NCBI GenBank assembly: GCA_002694745.1
Contig: NZMY01000017.1
Span: 1-64,000, forward strand
Direction: 5' to 3'
DNA length: 64,000 nt
From: Croceicoccus sp.
GTDB lineage: Bacteria > Pseudomonadota > Alphaproteobacteria > Sphingomonadales > Sphingomonadaceae
Position numbers and translations under genes: made by a program. The notes beneath the pieces are model-generated. The model worked only from the letters and a program-made list of their open reading frames with translations. It was not told where the DNA came from and ran no database searches. Below are positions 27,243 through 39,040 of the stretch, piece after piece (the stretch's first letter is position 1; each line of letters begins with the position of its first letter).

Positions 27243-28148
27243 ATGGCGGAAACGCTCGTCACCGACGATCTGGGAGAGGCGCTGCGGCAGATCGCCCATG
27301 ACGTCGACACCTGCTTCGACGCATTGCTTCCGGTGCCGCAGGACGCGCGGGCGCGGCTGATCGAGGCGATGCGCTATGCCGCAATCGGCGGCGGCAAGCG
27401 GATGCGTCCGCTGCTGTGCGTGACAACGGCGGGCATGCTGGCCGTGGACCGCGAAACGGCGGTGCGCGTCGGCTGCGCGATCGAGGCAATTCATGTCTAT
27501 TCGCTGATCCACGACGATCTGCCCTGCATGGACGATGACGCCCTGCGCCACGGCAAGCCAACACTCCATCGCCAGTTCGACGAAGCGACCGCGGTCCTCG
27601 CCGGCGATTCGCTCCACGCGCTGGCGTTCGAGGTACTGAGCGAAGCCGAGCGTATTCCCGATCCGTTCGTTCGCGCCGAACTGGTATCCTGCCTTGCGCG
27701 AGTCAGCGGCGCCGACGGCATGGCAGGCGGCCAGATGATGGATATCGTGGCCGAGGAAAGCGAGTTCGACCTGCCGACCGTCACGCGCCTGCAGCAGCTC
27801 AAGACCGGTGCATTGCTGGCGGCGAGTGTCGAAATGGGCGCCATTCTCGGTCATTTACCTGCCGAAGGACGGCGCGCGCTGCGCCATTATGCGCATGATA
27901 TCGGCCTGGCCTTCCAGATCGCGGACGATCTGCTCGACCACGAAGGGGACGAGGAACTGGCCGGCAAGGCCCTGCGCAAGGATGCCGAGGCGGGCAAGTC
28001 CACCTTCGTATCGCTGCTGGGGGCCGACCGCGCGCGCGAACAGGCCAGGATCCTTGTCGAGCAGGCGATCGGCCATCTGTCGTCCTATGGTGCCGAAGCG
28101 GACCTGCTTCGGTCGGTCGCGCGATTTGTGGTCGAACGTCAGCGCTGA
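27243..28148 (+). CDS. ispA: Polyprenyl (farnesyl) diphosphate synthase
   Basis: The 301-residue trans-prenyltransferase elongates allylic diphosphates with isopentenyl diphosphate. The first Asp-rich motif is HDDLPCMDDDALRHGKPTLH and the second is FQIADDLLDHEGDEE; GGGKRMRPLL carries the phosphate-binding Lys and Arg. It is tightly spaced behind xseB. Product length (C15 or C20) cannot be fixed by eye, although the CM spacer before the second Asp pair is bacterial FPP-synthase-like. Confidence 0.94.
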   Translation: MAETLVTDDLGEALRQIAHDVDTCFDALLPVPQDARARLIEAMRYAAIGGGKRMRPLLCVTTAGMLAVDRETAVRVGCAIEAIHVYSLIHDDLPCMDDDALRHGKPTLHRQFDEATAVLAGDSLHALAFEVLSEAERIPDPFVRAELVSCLARVSGADGMAGGQMMDIVAEESEFDLPTVTRLQQLKTGALLAASVEMGAILGHLPAEGRRALRHYAHDIGLAFQIADDLLDHEGDEELAGKALRKDAEAGKSTFVSLLGADRAREQARILVEQAIGHLSSYGAEADLLRSVARFVVERQR

Positions 28149-28200
28149 GCGGACAAAGACGCCAGGACAATACGGCCAGTACAACACGGGGAGCAGGAAC

Positions 28201-28722
28201 GTGAGCGACACAAGAGCACAGGTCGGCATATATCCGGGTACATTCGATCCGATAACCCTGGGCCATTGCGACATCATCCGGCGCGGGGCCAAGCTGGTCG
28301 ACCGGCTGATCATCGGCGTTACCACTAACCCTTCGAAAAACCCGATGTTCTCGCCCGAAGAGCGCATGGAAATGGTCGAGCGCGAAGTGAAGGCCATGGG
28401 GGTCGAGAATGTCGAGGTGGTCGGCTTCAATGCGCTGCTTATGCATTTTGCCGAAAAGCAGGGCGCGCAGATGATCGTGCGGGGCCTGCGCGCGGTCGCC
28501 GATTTCGAATATGAGTACCAGATGGCAGGCATGAACCAGCAGCTGAACGACGATATCGAGACGGTCTTCCTGATGGCCGACGTTTCGCTTCAGCCAATCG
28601 CGTCCAGGCTGGTCAAGGAAATCGCCCAGTTCGGCGGCGATATCTCGCGTTTCGTCAGCCCTTCGGTAAAGGAGGATGTCGTGGAGCGGGTGGCCCGGCA
28701 AGGCTTGAAGGGCGATCGTTGA
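28201..28722 (+). CDS. coaD: Pantetheine-phosphate adenylyltransferase
   Basis: The 173-residue nucleotidyltransferase makes dephospho-CoA. GIYPGTFDPITLGHCDIIRRG carries the T/HxGH motif, GLRAVADFEYEYQM the adenosine and pantetheine contacts, and SSRLVKE-like SRLVKEIAQFGGDI the closing helix. The start is GTG at 28201, preceded by GGGGAGCAGG. Spacing fits an xseB-ispA-coaD-cyclophilin run on the plus strand. Confidence 0.96.
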   Translation: MSDTRAQVGIYPGTFDPITLGHCDIIRRGAKLVDRLIIGVTTNPSKNPMFSPEERMEMVEREVKAMGVENVEVVGFNALLMHFAEKQGAQMIVRGLRAVADFEYEYQMAGMNQQLNDDIETVFLMADVSLQPIASRLVKEIAQFGGDISRFVSPSVKEDVVERVARQGLKGDR

Positions 28723-28813
28723 ACCGGCCGCCTTACGAGGTAATACCGCCTTCTATTCATTTCGCTGACAGCCCGTGCAGGCTAAGCGGCTGCACGGTTT
28801 GCAAGGATTTCAG

Positions 28814-29566
28814 ATGACTATCGCTATTTCCCGATCGGCCCGCCTGTGGGTCAAGTCAGGCATCGCCGCCATTGTGCTGGCAACCGGCGGCATGGCGCTC
28901 GCGCAGGACGAGGCTGACGATGCGGCTGTCACGGAAGAAGCGGTTCAGGCCGATCCGGCCCCCTTCGCCGGAATGGGCACCGCCTATTGGACCGTGAATA
29001 CCGATGTCTCGGTCGAGCCTGAGAATGTGTGGATGCTCGACCTGTCGAATGGCGGGCGCGTGGCCATTCGGCTCAAGCCGGAATGGGCGCCCGAACATGT
29101 CGAGCGGATCAAGACGCTGACGCAGCAGGGTTTCTATGACGGGGTGATCTTCCACCGCGTGATCGACAGTTTCATGGCGCAATCCGGCGATCCCACCGGC
29201 ACGGGGCGCGGTGGATCGGAACTTCCCGACCTCAAGGCCGAATTCAACCGCGTGCCGCATCTTCGCGGAACCGTTTCGATGGCGCGCATGGGCAATTCGG
29301 AAGATTCCGCGAACAGCCAGTTCTTCATCGTGTTCTATCCGACCATGGCGATCGACGGGAAATACACCGTTTTCGGCCGCGTGATCTCGGGCATGGACAA
29401 GGTCGACGCCATTACCCGCGGCGAACCGCCCGCGAACCCGACGCGGATCGTTCAGGCATCGCTGGCCAGCCAGAACAAGGCTCCGCCCGCGACATCGGCA
29501 CCAGCGCCCGGCGCGGAAATCACGGCGGACATGCTGAACAATGCCGCTTCGGGCAGCGACGAGTAA
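28814..29566 (+). CDS. Periplasmic cyclophilin-type peptidyl-prolyl isomerase
   Basis: The 250-residue protein starts at the ATG at 28814, preceded by AAGGA; an in-frame GTG at 28775 precedes the signal and is less likely. The Sec signal ends in MALA. The cyclophilin core shows FYDGVIFHRVIDSFMAQSGDPTGTGRGG, LRGTVSMARMGNSEDSANSQFFI and YTVFGRVISGMDKVDAI, so the catalytic Arg, Gln and Phe are present. The Ala/Pro-rich C-terminal tail is not part of the fold. Confidence 0.93.
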   Translation: MTIAISRSARLWVKSGIAAIVLATGGMALAQDEADDAAVTEEAVQADPAPFAGMGTAYWTVNTDVSVEPENVWMLDLSNGGRVAIRLKPEWAPEHVERIKTLTQQGFYDGVIFHRVIDSFMAQSGDPTGTGRGGSELPDLKAEFNRVPHLRGTVSMARMGNSEDSANSQFFIVFYPTMAIDGKYTVFGRVISGMDKVDAITRGEPPANPTRIVQASLASQNKAPPATSAPAPGAEITADMLNNAASGSDE

Positions 29567-29610
29567 CGAGAGCGCTTTCCAATCGCATCGCGCCTGACTA
29601 GTGGAGCGCG

Positions 29611-30678
29611 ATGCGAGTAGATGCCTTCGATTTCGATCTTCCGAACGAGCGGATAGCGCTGCGCCCTGCGCGTCCGCGGGATGCGGCGCGCATGCTTGTC
29701 GTGGAAGGATCGGACGCAAGGCTGACCGATCGGCAGGTCCGCGATCTTCCCGCGTTGCTGTCGCCCGGCGATGTGCTGGTATTCAACGACACGCGCGTCA
29801 TTCCGGCCCAGCTCGAGGGTGTCAGGCCGCCCCGCGGGGGCGAGGCGGGCGATGGCGCCTCGATTGGCGCCACCCTGCACAAGCGGATCGACCTGCGCCG
29901 CTGGCAAGCCTTCGTGCGCAACGGAAAGCGTCTGCGCGAAGGAGACCGGATCCAGTTCCCGGCCGATGTCATGGCCATTGCGGAAGGCAGGCTGCCGGAT
30001 GGCAGCTGGACCCTGCATTTCGGCGGCGAAGAGCCGGTCGAGGTCCTGCTCGAACGAGCGGGCCGCATGCCCCTGCCGCCCTATATCGCGGGGAAGCGCG
30101 GGACGGACGAGCAAGACCGAACAGACTACCAGACCATGTTCGCAGAACGCGACGGCGCGGTGGCGGCACCGACTGCCGCACTGCATTTCACGCCCGAATT
30201 GATCGCCGCGCTCGACCAAAGGGGCATCGCGCGCGAAACGCTGACCCTGCATGTCGGCGCGGGTACATTTCTGCCGGTCAAGGCGGATGACACCGACGAC
30301 CATGCCATGCACGCCGAATGGGGCCGGATAGACGCGGCGACCGCCGACCGCCTGAACGAAGCGCGAAAGGCCGGGGGAAGGATCGTCGCCGTTGGAACGA
30401 CGGTGCTGCGTCTATTGGAAAGTGCAGCCGATGAAAACGGCGTAATTCAACCGTTTGAGGGCGATACCTCGATCTTCATCACACCCGGCTACCGGTTCCG
30501 CGCCATCGACGCTTTGATGACCAATTTCCACCTGCCCAAATCGACCCTGTTCATGCTGGTCAGTGCCTTGATGGGGCTGGATGTCATGCAATCGGCCTAT
30601 GCGCACGCGATTGCCGGTGAATATCGTTTCTACAGCTATGGCGACAGTTCGCTGCTGCTGCCCGAACGCGGCGCATAG
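29611..30678 (+). CDS. queA: tRNA preQ1(34) S-adenosylmethionine ribosyltransferase-isomerase
   Basis: The 355-residue enzyme forms epoxyqueuosine on t[28 protein letters not shown] opens it, [23 protein letters not shown] follows, then [15 protein letters not shown] with [10 protein letters not shown], and [31 protein letters not shown] near the end. Its partner in the pathway, tgt, lies 4 kb downstream on the same strand rather than adjacent. Confidence 0.96.
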   Translation: MRVDAFDFDLPNERIALRPARPRDAARMLVVEGSDARLTDRQVRDLPALLSPGDVLVFNDTRVIPAQLEGVRPPRGGEAGDGASIGATLHKRIDLRRWQAFVRNGKRLREGDRIQFPADVMAIAEGRLPDGSWTLHFGGEEPVEVLLERAGRMPLPPYIAGKRGTDEQDRTDYQTMFAERDGAVAAPTAALHFTPELIAALDQRGIARETLTLHVGAGTFLPVKADDTDDHAMHAEWGRIDAATADRLNEARKAGGRIVAVGTTVLRLLESAADENGVIQPFEGDTSIFITPGYRFRAIDALMTNFHLPKSTLFMLVSALMGLDVMQSAYAHAIAGEYRFYSYGDSSLLLPERGA

Positions 30679-30688
30679 GGATGGCGGC

Positions 30689-31684
30689 TTGAAAAGCGCT
30701 GGCCTCGCGCCCAAACAGTCTTTCGTGGACACCATACTCGATATTCGCGGCCTGTCGAAAACCTATCCCGGCAGGGGCAACGCGCCGCCGGTAACCGCTC
30801 TCGACAATGTAGACCTTCAGATCCGCAAGGGAGAGATTTTCGCTCTTCTGGGCCCCAATGGCGCGGGGAAAACGACACTGATTGGCGCGGTTTGCGGCAT
30901 GGTGAGGCCTACCGGCGGCAGCGTCAGTGCGTTTGGCCACGACATGGCAAAGGACTGGCGCCGGATGCGCTCGCGCATTGGCCTGGTGCCGCAGGAACTG
31001 TCCGTCGACATCTTCGAGAAGGTTCACCGATCGGTGGCCTATTCGCGCGGCCTGTTTGGCAAGCCTGCGGATCCTGCGCGGATCGAGGAAGTCTTGCGGA
31101 CCCTTTCATTGTGGGACAAGCGCGACTCCCAGCTTCGTGCCCTTTCGGGCGGGATGAAGCGCCGGGTGCTGATCGCCAAGGCACTTGCCCACGATCCCGA
31201 CCTTTTGTTCCTGGACGAGCCGACCGCCGGAGTTGATGTCGAACTTCGCCGCGACATGTGGCAGACCATCGGACGACTGCGCGAGCAGGGCGTGACGGTC
31301 ATTCTGACGACCCATTACATCGAGGAGGCCGAAGAGATGGCCGACCGCGTCGGGGTCATCAGCAAGGGCCGTATCCTGCTGGTGGACGATAAGCACGAGA
31401 TGATGAAGCGCCTAGGCCGGACCGAAGCCAGTTTCACGCTTGCCGCGCCGCTCGATAGCTTGCCCGCGGCCTTGGCGGATTATCCGGTTACGCTTGAAGA
31501 GGGCGGCCGCAGCATCGTGTTTCGCGGCGGTGACGGCAGCGGTCTGGGCAAAAAGCAGGTGGCCGAGATCGCCCGAATTCTCGTCAACGGCGGCATAGAA
31601 TTCGACGGCATCGACCAGCACGAATCGAGCCTTGAGGACATTTTCGTCCGGCTCGTCGACGAAAAGGGCGCGAAAGCGGCATGA
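30689..31684 (+). CDS. ABC-2 type transporter ATP-binding protein
   Basis: The ATPase has Walker [18 protein letters not shown]-loop LVPQELSVD, signature [16 protein letters not shown], Walker [13 protein letters not shown] and the switch His in [14 protein letters not shown]. It belongs to the DrrA/YadG-type exporters. The start is uncertain: TTG at 30689 follows AGGGATGG, while GTG at 30725 begins just before the fold. It overlaps the permease gene by 4 bases, forming a two-gene exporter of unknown substrate. Confidence 0.92.
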   Translation: MKSAGLAPKQSFVDTILDIRGLSKTYPGRGNAPPVTALDNVDLQIRKGEIFALLGPNGAGKTTLIGAVCGMVRPTGGSVSAFGHDMAKDWRRMRSRIGLVPQELSVDIFEKVHRSVAYSRGLFGKPADPARIEEVLRTLSLWDKRDSQLRALSGGMKRRVLIAKALAHDPDLLFLDEPTAGVDVELRRDMWQTIGRLREQGVTVILTTHYIEEAEEMADRVGVISKGRILLVDDKHEMMKRLGRTEASFTLAAPLDSLPAALADYPVTLEEGGRSIVFRGGDGSGLGKKQVAEIARILVNGGIEFDGIDQHESSLEDIFVRLVDEKGAKAA

Positions 31685-32448
31685 GTTTCAATCTGACTAG
31701 CGCCTTCACGATCTATCGTGCCGAGCTTCTGCGCTTTCTACGTACAGCGTTTGGATCGCTGGTTTCGCCGGTGCTGACGACATGCCTCTATTTCATCGTC
31801 TTTGGCGCGGCCATCGGCGGCCGGATGAACGAGGTCGGGGGCGTCCCTTATGGCGCCTTCATCGTACCGGGCCTGCTGCTGCTCACCATGCTGTCGGAGA
31901 GCACGTCGAACGCCAGCTTCGGCATCTATATGCCGCGCTTTACCGGCTCGATCTATGAATTGCTGTCCGCACCCGTCGGTGTGGCCGAAACCCTGTTCGG
32001 CTATGTCGGGGCGGCGGTGACGAAATCCCTTATCCTCGCGGCGATCATCCTGCTGACCGCGACGCTGTTCGTCGATTTTCACATCGCCCATCCTGTGGCG
32101 GCGTTCTTCTTCATCCTGCTGGTCGCATCGGCCTTTTCGCTTCTGGGCTTCATCCTTGGGCTTTGGGCCGACGGGTTCGAAAAATTGCAGATGGTGCCGC
32201 TGCTGCTTCTCACCCCGCTGACCTTTCTGGGCGGGACGTTCTATTCGATCGACATGCTGGCAGAGCCGTGGCGGACAGTCGCTCTCTTCAATCCAATCGT
32301 CTATCTCGTCAGCGGCCTGCGCTGGACGTTCTACGGTCAGGCAGACGTGTCGATCGCGGTCGCGACGGGACTGACCCTGCTGTTTCTGACGATCTGCATC
32401 GTTATTATCGGTACGATTTTCCAAACAGGCTGGCGGCTTCGAGAGTGA
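31681..32448 (+). CDS. ABC-2 type transporter permease
   Basis: The 255-residue inner-membrane protein has six predicted helices, including FLRTAFGSLVSPVLTTCLYFIVFGAAIG, a central LILAAIILLTATLFV and a C-terminal LTLLFLTICIVIIGTIF. The helix-loop LTFLGGTFYSIDMLAEPWRTVALFNPIVYLVSGLRW is the typical ABC-2 signature. Its ATG sits within the stop of the ATPase gene. It resembles YadH-like exporters; the cargo is unknown. Confidence 0.93.
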   Translation: MSFNLTSAFTIYRAELLRFLRTAFGSLVSPVLTTCLYFIVFGAAIGGRMNEVGGVPYGAFIVPGLLLLTMLSESTSNASFGIYMPRFTGSIYELLSAPVGVAETLFGYVGAAVTKSLILAAIILLTATLFVDFHIAHPVAAFFFILLVASAFSLLGFILGLWADGFEKLQMVPLLLLTPLTFLGGTFYSIDMLAEPWRTVALFNPIVYLVSGLRWTFYGQADVSIAVATGLTLLFLTICIVIIGTIFQTGWRLRE

Positions 32449-32467
32449 TTTGATACCGGCCTGCGTC

Positions 32468-33457
32468 ATGAAATCACGGGCGCTTTTCCTTGCATTGTTG
32501 GCATCGTCGGTGGCGGCCCCGGCTTTCGCCCAGGAAGCCATCTATATCGAGCCATATCCGCGCCCGGAAATACCCGAGCCGGAAGCGCCCGGCTTGCCCG
32601 ATGCGGCACGGGAGATGGTCGAAACCGCCATCGCCACGGGCGATCCGGACAAGGTGAAGACTGTTATAGAAATCGCGCGCCATACCTATCCGGCGGGCGG
32701 CACCGAACTCGACGGGCTGGAGGCAAGCTTCAAGGAAAACCGCCAGCGCATCCTCGCCGCCGAGCAGGAGCGCAAGCGCCAGTCGCTCGCGACGGCCGGG
32801 CCACTTGAAGGGTGGACCGGCAATGGCGAATTCGGCGCGCTGGCCTCTACCGGCAACAGCCAAGATGTCGGCGTGACCGCCGGTTTCAAGGCCAATCGCG
32901 TCGGCCTTACCTGGCGGCACAGGGTCACAGCCCGTTTCGACTTTCAAAGCTCGGACGGCGACACCACGCGAGAGCGTTATATTGCGTCCTACGAGCCCAG
33001 CTTCGACCTGTCCTCCAAGGCATTTGTCTTCGGCCTTGCGCAATATGAAAAGGATGAGATCCAGGGCTTCTCGTCACGCTATTCGGCATCGACGGGCATC
33101 GGCTATCGCCCCTTCGACCGCGACGGTTTGCGGCTTGAACTCAAGGGCGGGCCGGCTTGGCGGCGAACCGTCCTTGTCGATCCGATGCAGGAGAGCGAGG
33201 ACGACACCTATCTCGCCGCGCTGGGCGCTGTGGAACTGGAATGGCGCATCGCCGAAAACCTGACGCTGACCGAGAGCGCCAATGCCTTCATGCATTCGGA
33301 CAATTCGACCTTCGCCGCGCTGACCGGACTGGAAGCCGGCATTGCAGAGCGTCTCAAGGCGCGGCTTTCCTATGGGATCGAGCATGACACCGATCCCCCG
33401 GAGAATACCAAGCCGACCGACACGCTTTCGCGCATTTCGCTGATTTACGACTTTTAG
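32468..33457 (+). CDS. DUF481-family outer-membrane beta-barrel protein
   Basis: The 329-residue protein has a signal peptide ending APAFA and a helical N-terminal linker. A DUF481 barrel then starts at GWTGNGEFGALASTGNSQDVGVTAGFKANR and ends in the outer-membrane-type terminal Phe (SLIYDF). Alternating strands with Arg and aromatic girdle residues are visible throughout. Salt-induced YdiY proteins belong to this family. It follows the ABC exporter by 19 bases, so the three genes may be cotranscribed, suggesting a link with envelope export. Confidence 0.88.
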   Translation: MKSRALFLALLASSVAAPAFAQEAIYIEPYPRPEIPEPEAPGLPDAAREMVETAIATGDPDKVKTVIEIARHTYPAGGTELDGLEASFKENRQRILAAEQERKRQSLATAGPLEGWTGNGEFGALASTGNSQDVGVTAGFKANRVGLTWRHRVTARFDFQSSDGDTTRERYIASYEPSFDLSSKAFVFGLAQYEKDEIQGFSSRYSASTGIGYRPFDRDGLRLELKGGPAWRRTVLVDPMQESEDDTYLAALGAVELEWRIAENLTLTESANAFMHSDNSTFAALTGLEAGIAERLKARLSYGIEHDTDPPENTKPTDTLSRISLIYDF

Positions 33458-33469
33458 GCGGGCTCCGGT

Positions 33470-34228
33470 TCAGCCGCTGAACCATCCCCAGATCAGCCGC
33501 GCGGTCAGCCCGAGGCTGACGGCGACGAGCAATGGGCGGATCAGCTGAGCGCCGTGCCTGACCGCGAATTTCGATCCGATCCACGAACCCGTCATCGCGC
33601 CGGCCGCGCAGGCCAGCCCCAGTGCCCAGACGATCTTCCCGCCCGCGGCAAACACGATGACGCTGGCGATGTTGGTCATCATGTTGAACAGCTTGGCATG
33701 CGCAGTAGCGCGGGTCAGGCCTTCGCCGCGCAGGCCCACCTGGCTTGCCGCGAAAAAACTGCCGGTTCCGGGCCCGAAGAAGCCGTCATACAGACCGATG
33801 ATGCCAGCGACGGGCGCATAGCCCTTGCGCGTCAGGATCTGGTGCGCCTGCGTATCGTCCATCCGCGGCGATAACAGTACATAGAGCGCCACACCCGCCA
33901 GCAGCAGCGGCACGATCAGTTCCAGCGCGCGGGTCGAGACCTGCTGCACCAGCAGCGAGCCCGCCGCCGCCCCGGCCAGCGCGATCAGCCCCAGCCATTT
34001 CTCTTTGCGCCAGTCGACCAGCCCCGCGCGGGCATAGTTCACGAACGCCATGGTCGTTGCGAAGATTGACTGCGACTTGTTGGTGCCCAGCGCAAGCTGC
34101 GGCGGCAAACCCGCGAACAATAGGGCCGGCATCATGACCAGCCCGCCGCCGCCCGCTACGGAATCCAGAAAGCCCGTAAGCACGGCCACGCAGGCCATTA
34201 CGATCAGAAGCCAGGGTTCGATGTCCAT
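33470..34228 (-). CDS. TauE/SafE-family (TSUP) membrane permease
   Basis: The 252-residue inner-membrane protein has about eight helices. Family signatures are ACVAVLTGFLDSVAGGGGLVMMPALLFAGLPPQLALGTNKSQSIFAT and GIIGLYDGFFGPGTGSFF, repeated in the two halves. TSUP proteins move sulfite, sulfoacetate or other organosulfur anions, but the substrate is not readable here. It is convergent with the DUF481 gene (12 bases) and divergent from the AlkB-like gene. Confidence 0.92.
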   Translation of the reverse strand: MDIEPWLLIVMACVAVLTGFLDSVAGGGGLVMMPALLFAGLPPQLALGTNKSQSIFATTMAFVNYARAGLVDWRKEKWLGLIALAGAAAGSLLVQQVSTRALELIVPLLLAGVALYVLLSPRMDDTQAHQILTRKGYAPVAGIIGLYDGFFGPGTGSFFAASQVGLRGEGLTRATAHAKLFNMMTNIASVIVFAAGGKIVWALGLACAAGAMTGSWIGSKFAVRHGAQLIRPLLVAVSLGLTARLIWGWFSG

Positions 34229-34322
34229 TGACCGCCCTTAGCGCCAGTTCGTCCCGCTGGGGAAGGGCTGATGGCCCCGCTCGACCCTTGAGCGGGTGGG
34301 GCGGACAGCCCATATCGCCAGC

Positions 34323-36245
<1,923 letters not shown>

Positions 36246-36331
36246 GATGCCGGATGAATGCCGCAACAAGGCCCCGGTTCCGGCAATTCGGCCCGTATTG
36301 TAACGGCTTGGCGCATTTCGGGACAGGCCAC

Positions 36332-36369
36332 GAAAAAGGGCGGCCTCCCGCAGGAAGCCGCCCTGTTTT
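36332..36369. terminator. Bidirectional terminator downstream of rpsD
   Basis: GGGCGGC and GCCGCCC flank a TTCC/GGAA extension and loop. Five T residues follow on both strands (AAAAA at 36332-36336 and TTTTT at 36365-36369). Confidence 0.85.
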
Positions 36370-36388
36370 TCTGGTCTGAACCGATGGA

Positions 36389-37003
36389 TCAGCGCGAGTA
36401 GAACTCGACCACCAGGTTCGGTTCCATACGCACCGGATAGGGCACTTCGTCCAGCGTGGGAACGCGGGTGAAGGTCACCTTGTCGGTGCCGTCGGGCGCG
36501 ACATAGTCGGGGATTTCACGCTCGGGCAGGCTCTGCGCTTCGATCACCAGCGCCATTTCCTGCGCCTTGTTGCCCAGCGAGATGACGTCGCCGACGAAGC
36601 AGCGGCGTGATGCGATGTTGCACTTCACGCCATTGACCTTGATGTGGCCATGCGAAACGATCTGGCGAGCCGCGAAGATGGTCGGCGCGAACTTGGCGCG
36701 ATACACGATCATGTCGAGGCGCTGTTCCAGCAGGCCGATCAGGTTCTGGCTGGTATCGCCCTTCATGCGCGACGCTTCCTGATAGGTGCGCTTGAACTGC
36801 TTTTCGGTGACGTCGCCGTAATAGCCCTTCAGCTTCTGCTTGGCGCGCAGCTGCAGGCCGTAGTCGGAAACCTTGCTCTTGCGGCGCTGGCCGTGCTGGC
36901 CGGGGCCATAGGAACGACGGTTGACGGGGCTGTTGGGACGGCCCCAGATGTTTTCGCCCATACGGCGGTCAAGTTTATGCTTCGAGGCTTTACGCTTCGA
37001 CAT
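36389..37003 (-). CDS. rpsD: 30S ribosomal protein S4
   Basis: The 204-residue primary rRNA-binding protein starts at the ATG at 37003 ([21 protein letters not shown]). The S4 domain is [35 protein letters not shown]. It lacks the zinc Cys set, as usual for the C-minus form. It is encoded alone, away from the main ribosomal operons, which is normal in Alphaproteobacteria. A perfect inverted repeat lies 137 bases upstream of the start. Confidence 0.97.
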   Translation of the reverse strand: MSKRKASKHKLDRRMGENIWGRPNSPVNRRSYGPGQHGQRRKSKVSDYGLQLRAKQKLKGYYGDVTEKQFKRTYQEASRMKGDTSQNLIGLLEQRLDMIVYRAKFAPTIFAARQIVSHGHIKVNGVKCNIASRRCFVGDVISLGNKAQEMALVIEAQSLPEREIPDYVAPDGTDKVTFTRVPTLDEVPYPVRMEPNLVVEFYSR

Positions 37004-37139
37004 AGTCTTTCCTTCAATATGCAGACCGCGGCGCCAGATGCGCATTGCGATCGAGTTTTTCGTGGCCCGGACACGCACCGCCCGACATAGATGTCTGGCG
37101 CGGCCACCGCTTCACCGGGGTGCGGGGCCTATTGCGAGC

Positions 37140-37163
37140 GCGCGCATTTGCAGAAATGCGCGC
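37140..37163. repeat. Perfect 10-bp inverted repeat between rpsD and chorismate mutase genes
   Basis: GCGCGCATTT and AAATGCGCGC with a GCAG loop form a perfect hairpin in the 244-base gap between divergent genes. No T-run follows. It may be an operator or a structure in the rpsD 5' leader. Confidence 0.6.
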
Positions 37164-37247
37164 TTGCGTCAAGTCCGGCACGCCCCGGCGCATGAACCGC
37201 GCGCCCTGCACTGGACAACCGCCCATGCGCACGGCAATGGCGGCGCC

Positions 37248-37556
37248 ATGGAAAAGGCAATCGAACCCGAACTCTGCCGCACGATGAAGGAAGTGCGCCA
37301 AGGCGTCGACACCGTCGATGCGGCCCTGGTCGAGCTTCTGGCCCAGCGCTTCGGCTATATGCGCGCGGCCGCCCGTATCAAGCAGGATCGCGAAGCGGTG
37401 CGTGACGAAGAACGCAAGCAGGCCGTGATCGAGGCCGCGGTCGCCGCCGCGCGCAGGCACAAAGTTCCGGAAGGGCTGGTTGCCCGCTTCTGGGAAGATC
37501 TGGTGGAAACGTCGATCGCCTATGAAGACGAGGAATGGATTCGCCTGCGCGACTGA
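37248..37556 (+). CDS. Chorismate mutase (AroQ class)
   Basis: The 102-residue all-helical protein starts at the ATG at 37248. It shows the AroQ pattern: Arg in MKEVRQGVDTVDAALVELLAQRFGYMRAAARIKQ, an ERKQAV helix, then VPEGLVARFWEDLVETSIAYEDEEW. It would convert chorismate to prephenate, or act as an isochorismate pyruvate lyase-like homologue. It is monofunctional here, with no fused prephenate dehydratase. It is divergent from rpsD. Confidence 0.88.
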   Translation: MEKAIEPELCRTMKEVRQGVDTVDAALVELLAQRFGYMRAAARIKQDREAVRDEERKQAVIEAAVAAARRHKVPEGLVARFWEDLVETSIAYEDEEWIRLRD

Positions 37557-37629
37557 CGCCTATCCCACCGCCGTGTGCGGCAAATTGCGCGGACCCTTCT
37601 ACGAACCGAAATACAGGTAAGCGGCGCAG

Positions 37630-38376
37630 CTATCCGTCTTGGCGCGGCCCCTTCGCCAGCGCGCTCAACACGCCGCGCATGGTGCGGATCTCGAGGTGGT
37701 TCCAAGCCGGCTTTGTCAGCATGGTCCGCAACGTCCGCCGCGTGGCTGTGGCGCGGCTCTCGGGGCGAAAATAGCCGCAAGGTTCAAGCATGCCCTCCAG
37801 CTGCGCAATCATGCCGTCAAGCTCCTGCTGCGGGGCAGGGGGGAGGATCTCCTCGCTCGTCGGCTGGGCCATCATGCCGCCGTCCGAATGCTGCGATTTC
37901 GACCATTCATAGCTTAGAAGGATGACGGCCTGCGCCAGATTGAGCGAACCGAATTCCGGATTGATGGGCACCGTGACGATGGTCCGGGCGAGCGCCACGT
38001 CGTCGGTTTCCAGACCCGATCGTTCCGGGCCGAACAGGATCGCATGCCGCCCGGCCATGCTCGCCATCTCGCCCGCCGCCTGCTCCGGCGTCAGGACCGG
38101 CTTGGTCACCCCGCGTTTGCGCACGGTGGTCGCATGGACATGCGCGCAATCGGCGACCGCATCGGCCACGCTGTCGTAAACCCGCGCCTGTTCCAGAACG
38201 ATATCAGCACCCGACGCCGCCGGGCCGGCGGATGGATTGGGCCATCCGTCGCGCGGGGCGACAAGGCGCATCTCGGTCAGTCCGAAATTCAGCATGGCGC
38301 GCGCGGCCTTGCCGATATTCTCGCCCAGTTGCGGACGGACCAGAACGATGACCGGATTGCTATTCGGCGGCGACAT
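37630..38376 (-). CDS. trmJ: tRNA 2'-O-methyltransferase (TrmJ-like SPOUT family)
   Basis: The 248-residue SpoU/TrmH-family protein begins [41 protein letters not shown], with the [14 protein letters not shown] motif and the knot segment [25 protein letters not shown]-terminal helical extension follows. These features fit TrmJ, which methylates position 32 of tRNA. Its start overlaps nrdR by 17 bases. The start used is the ATG at 38376. Confidence 0.88.
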   Translation of the reverse strand: MSPPNSNPVIVLVRPQLGENIGKAARAMLNFGLTEMRLVAPRDGWPNPSAGPAASGADIVLEQARVYDSVADAVADCAHVHATTVRKRGVTKPVLTPEQAAGEMASMAGRHAILFGPERSGLETDDVALARTIVTVPINPEFGSLNLAQAVILLSYEWSKSQHSDGGMMAQPTSEEILPPAPQQELDGMIAQLEGMLEPCGYFRPESRATATRRTLRTMLTKPAWNHLEIRTMRGVLSALAKGPRQDG

Positions 38377-38836
38377 CGCGCACCGTGCTGGCGAATTGCT
38401 CGAAGTCACTGGCTTCGCTGAATTCGCGGTAGACGCTGGCAAAGCGGATATAAGCCACCGAATCGAGCTGGCGCAGCCCCTCCATCACCAGCTCGCCAAT
38501 TACGGCCGAGGGGATTTCGCTGTCGCCGCGCGTTTCCAGCTGACGCTGAACGCCCGAAACCAACCGATCGATCTGCTCGTGCGAGATGGCTCGTTTGCGG
38601 CAGGCCAGGCGAACCGCATGTTCCAGCTTTGCCCTGTCGAACGGCTCGCGGCGAATCTCATCGCCCGTTCCACCCGACTTGAGGACCGTGACCTCGCGCA
38701 GCTGAATACGCTCAAACGTCGTAAAGCGTGCGCCGCAGCCCTCGCACTGGCGCCGCCGGCGGATGGCGCTGCCATCTTCCGCCGGCCGGCTGTCCTTTAC
38801 CTGGCTCGATTCATTCGCACAGAACGGGCAACGCAC
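38360..38836 (-). CDS. nrdR: Transcriptional repressor NrdR
   Basis: The 158-residue repressor of ribonucleotide reductase genes has the zinc ribbon [46 protein letters not shown] and an ATP-cone (LKSGG, then [19 protein letters not shown]). It senses dATP/ATP. It lies between trmJ and a small membrane gene in a minus-strand run with glyA and rpiB, a common nrdR-glyA neighbourhood. Confidence 0.97.
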   Translation of the reverse strand: MRCPFCANESSQVKDSRPAEDGSAIRRRRQCEGCGARFTTFERIQLREVTVLKSGGTGDEIRREPFDRAKLEHAVRLACRKRAISHEQIDRLVSGVQRQLETRGDSEIPSAVIGELVMEGLRQLDSVAYIRFASVYREFSEASDFEQFASTVRDVAAE

Positions 38837-38850
38837 TTAAATCATGACCT

Positions 38851-39030
38851 TCAGATCTTGCCCTTGGCCTTGGCGTAACCCAGCCCGCCGCCGACGATGC
38901 CGCCGATGATGGGTCCGACGAAAGGCACGGGGATCGCGATAACAGCGCCAACCGCACCCCATTTCGCCGCTTTCTGCGCTTCGGGCGAAAGGCCGTTCCA
39001 GTAATCCTTGATGCCGCCGGGTTCGCTCAT
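38851..39030 (-). CDS. Small glycine-rich membrane protein
   Basis: A 59-residue protein starts at the ATG at 39030. It has a short polar head (EPGGIKDYWNGLSPEAQKAAK) and a hydrophobic, glycine-rich segment VGAVIAIPVPFVGPIIGGIVGGGLGYAKAKGKI, likely one or two membrane helices. I do not recognise a function. It lies 10 bases after glyA and 14 before nrdR, all on the minus strand, so it is probably cotranscribed. Confidence 0.65.
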   Translation of the reverse strand: MSEPGGIKDYWNGLSPEAQKAAKWGAVGAVIAIPVPFVGPIIGGIVGGGLGYAKAKGKI

Positions 39031-39040
39031 GATGGGCTCC

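Noticed and set aside
30689-32448. ABC exporter as the lasso-peptide exporter
   Set aside because: It is about 18 kb away and grouped with an outer-membrane protein gene, with no link to the lasso genes.
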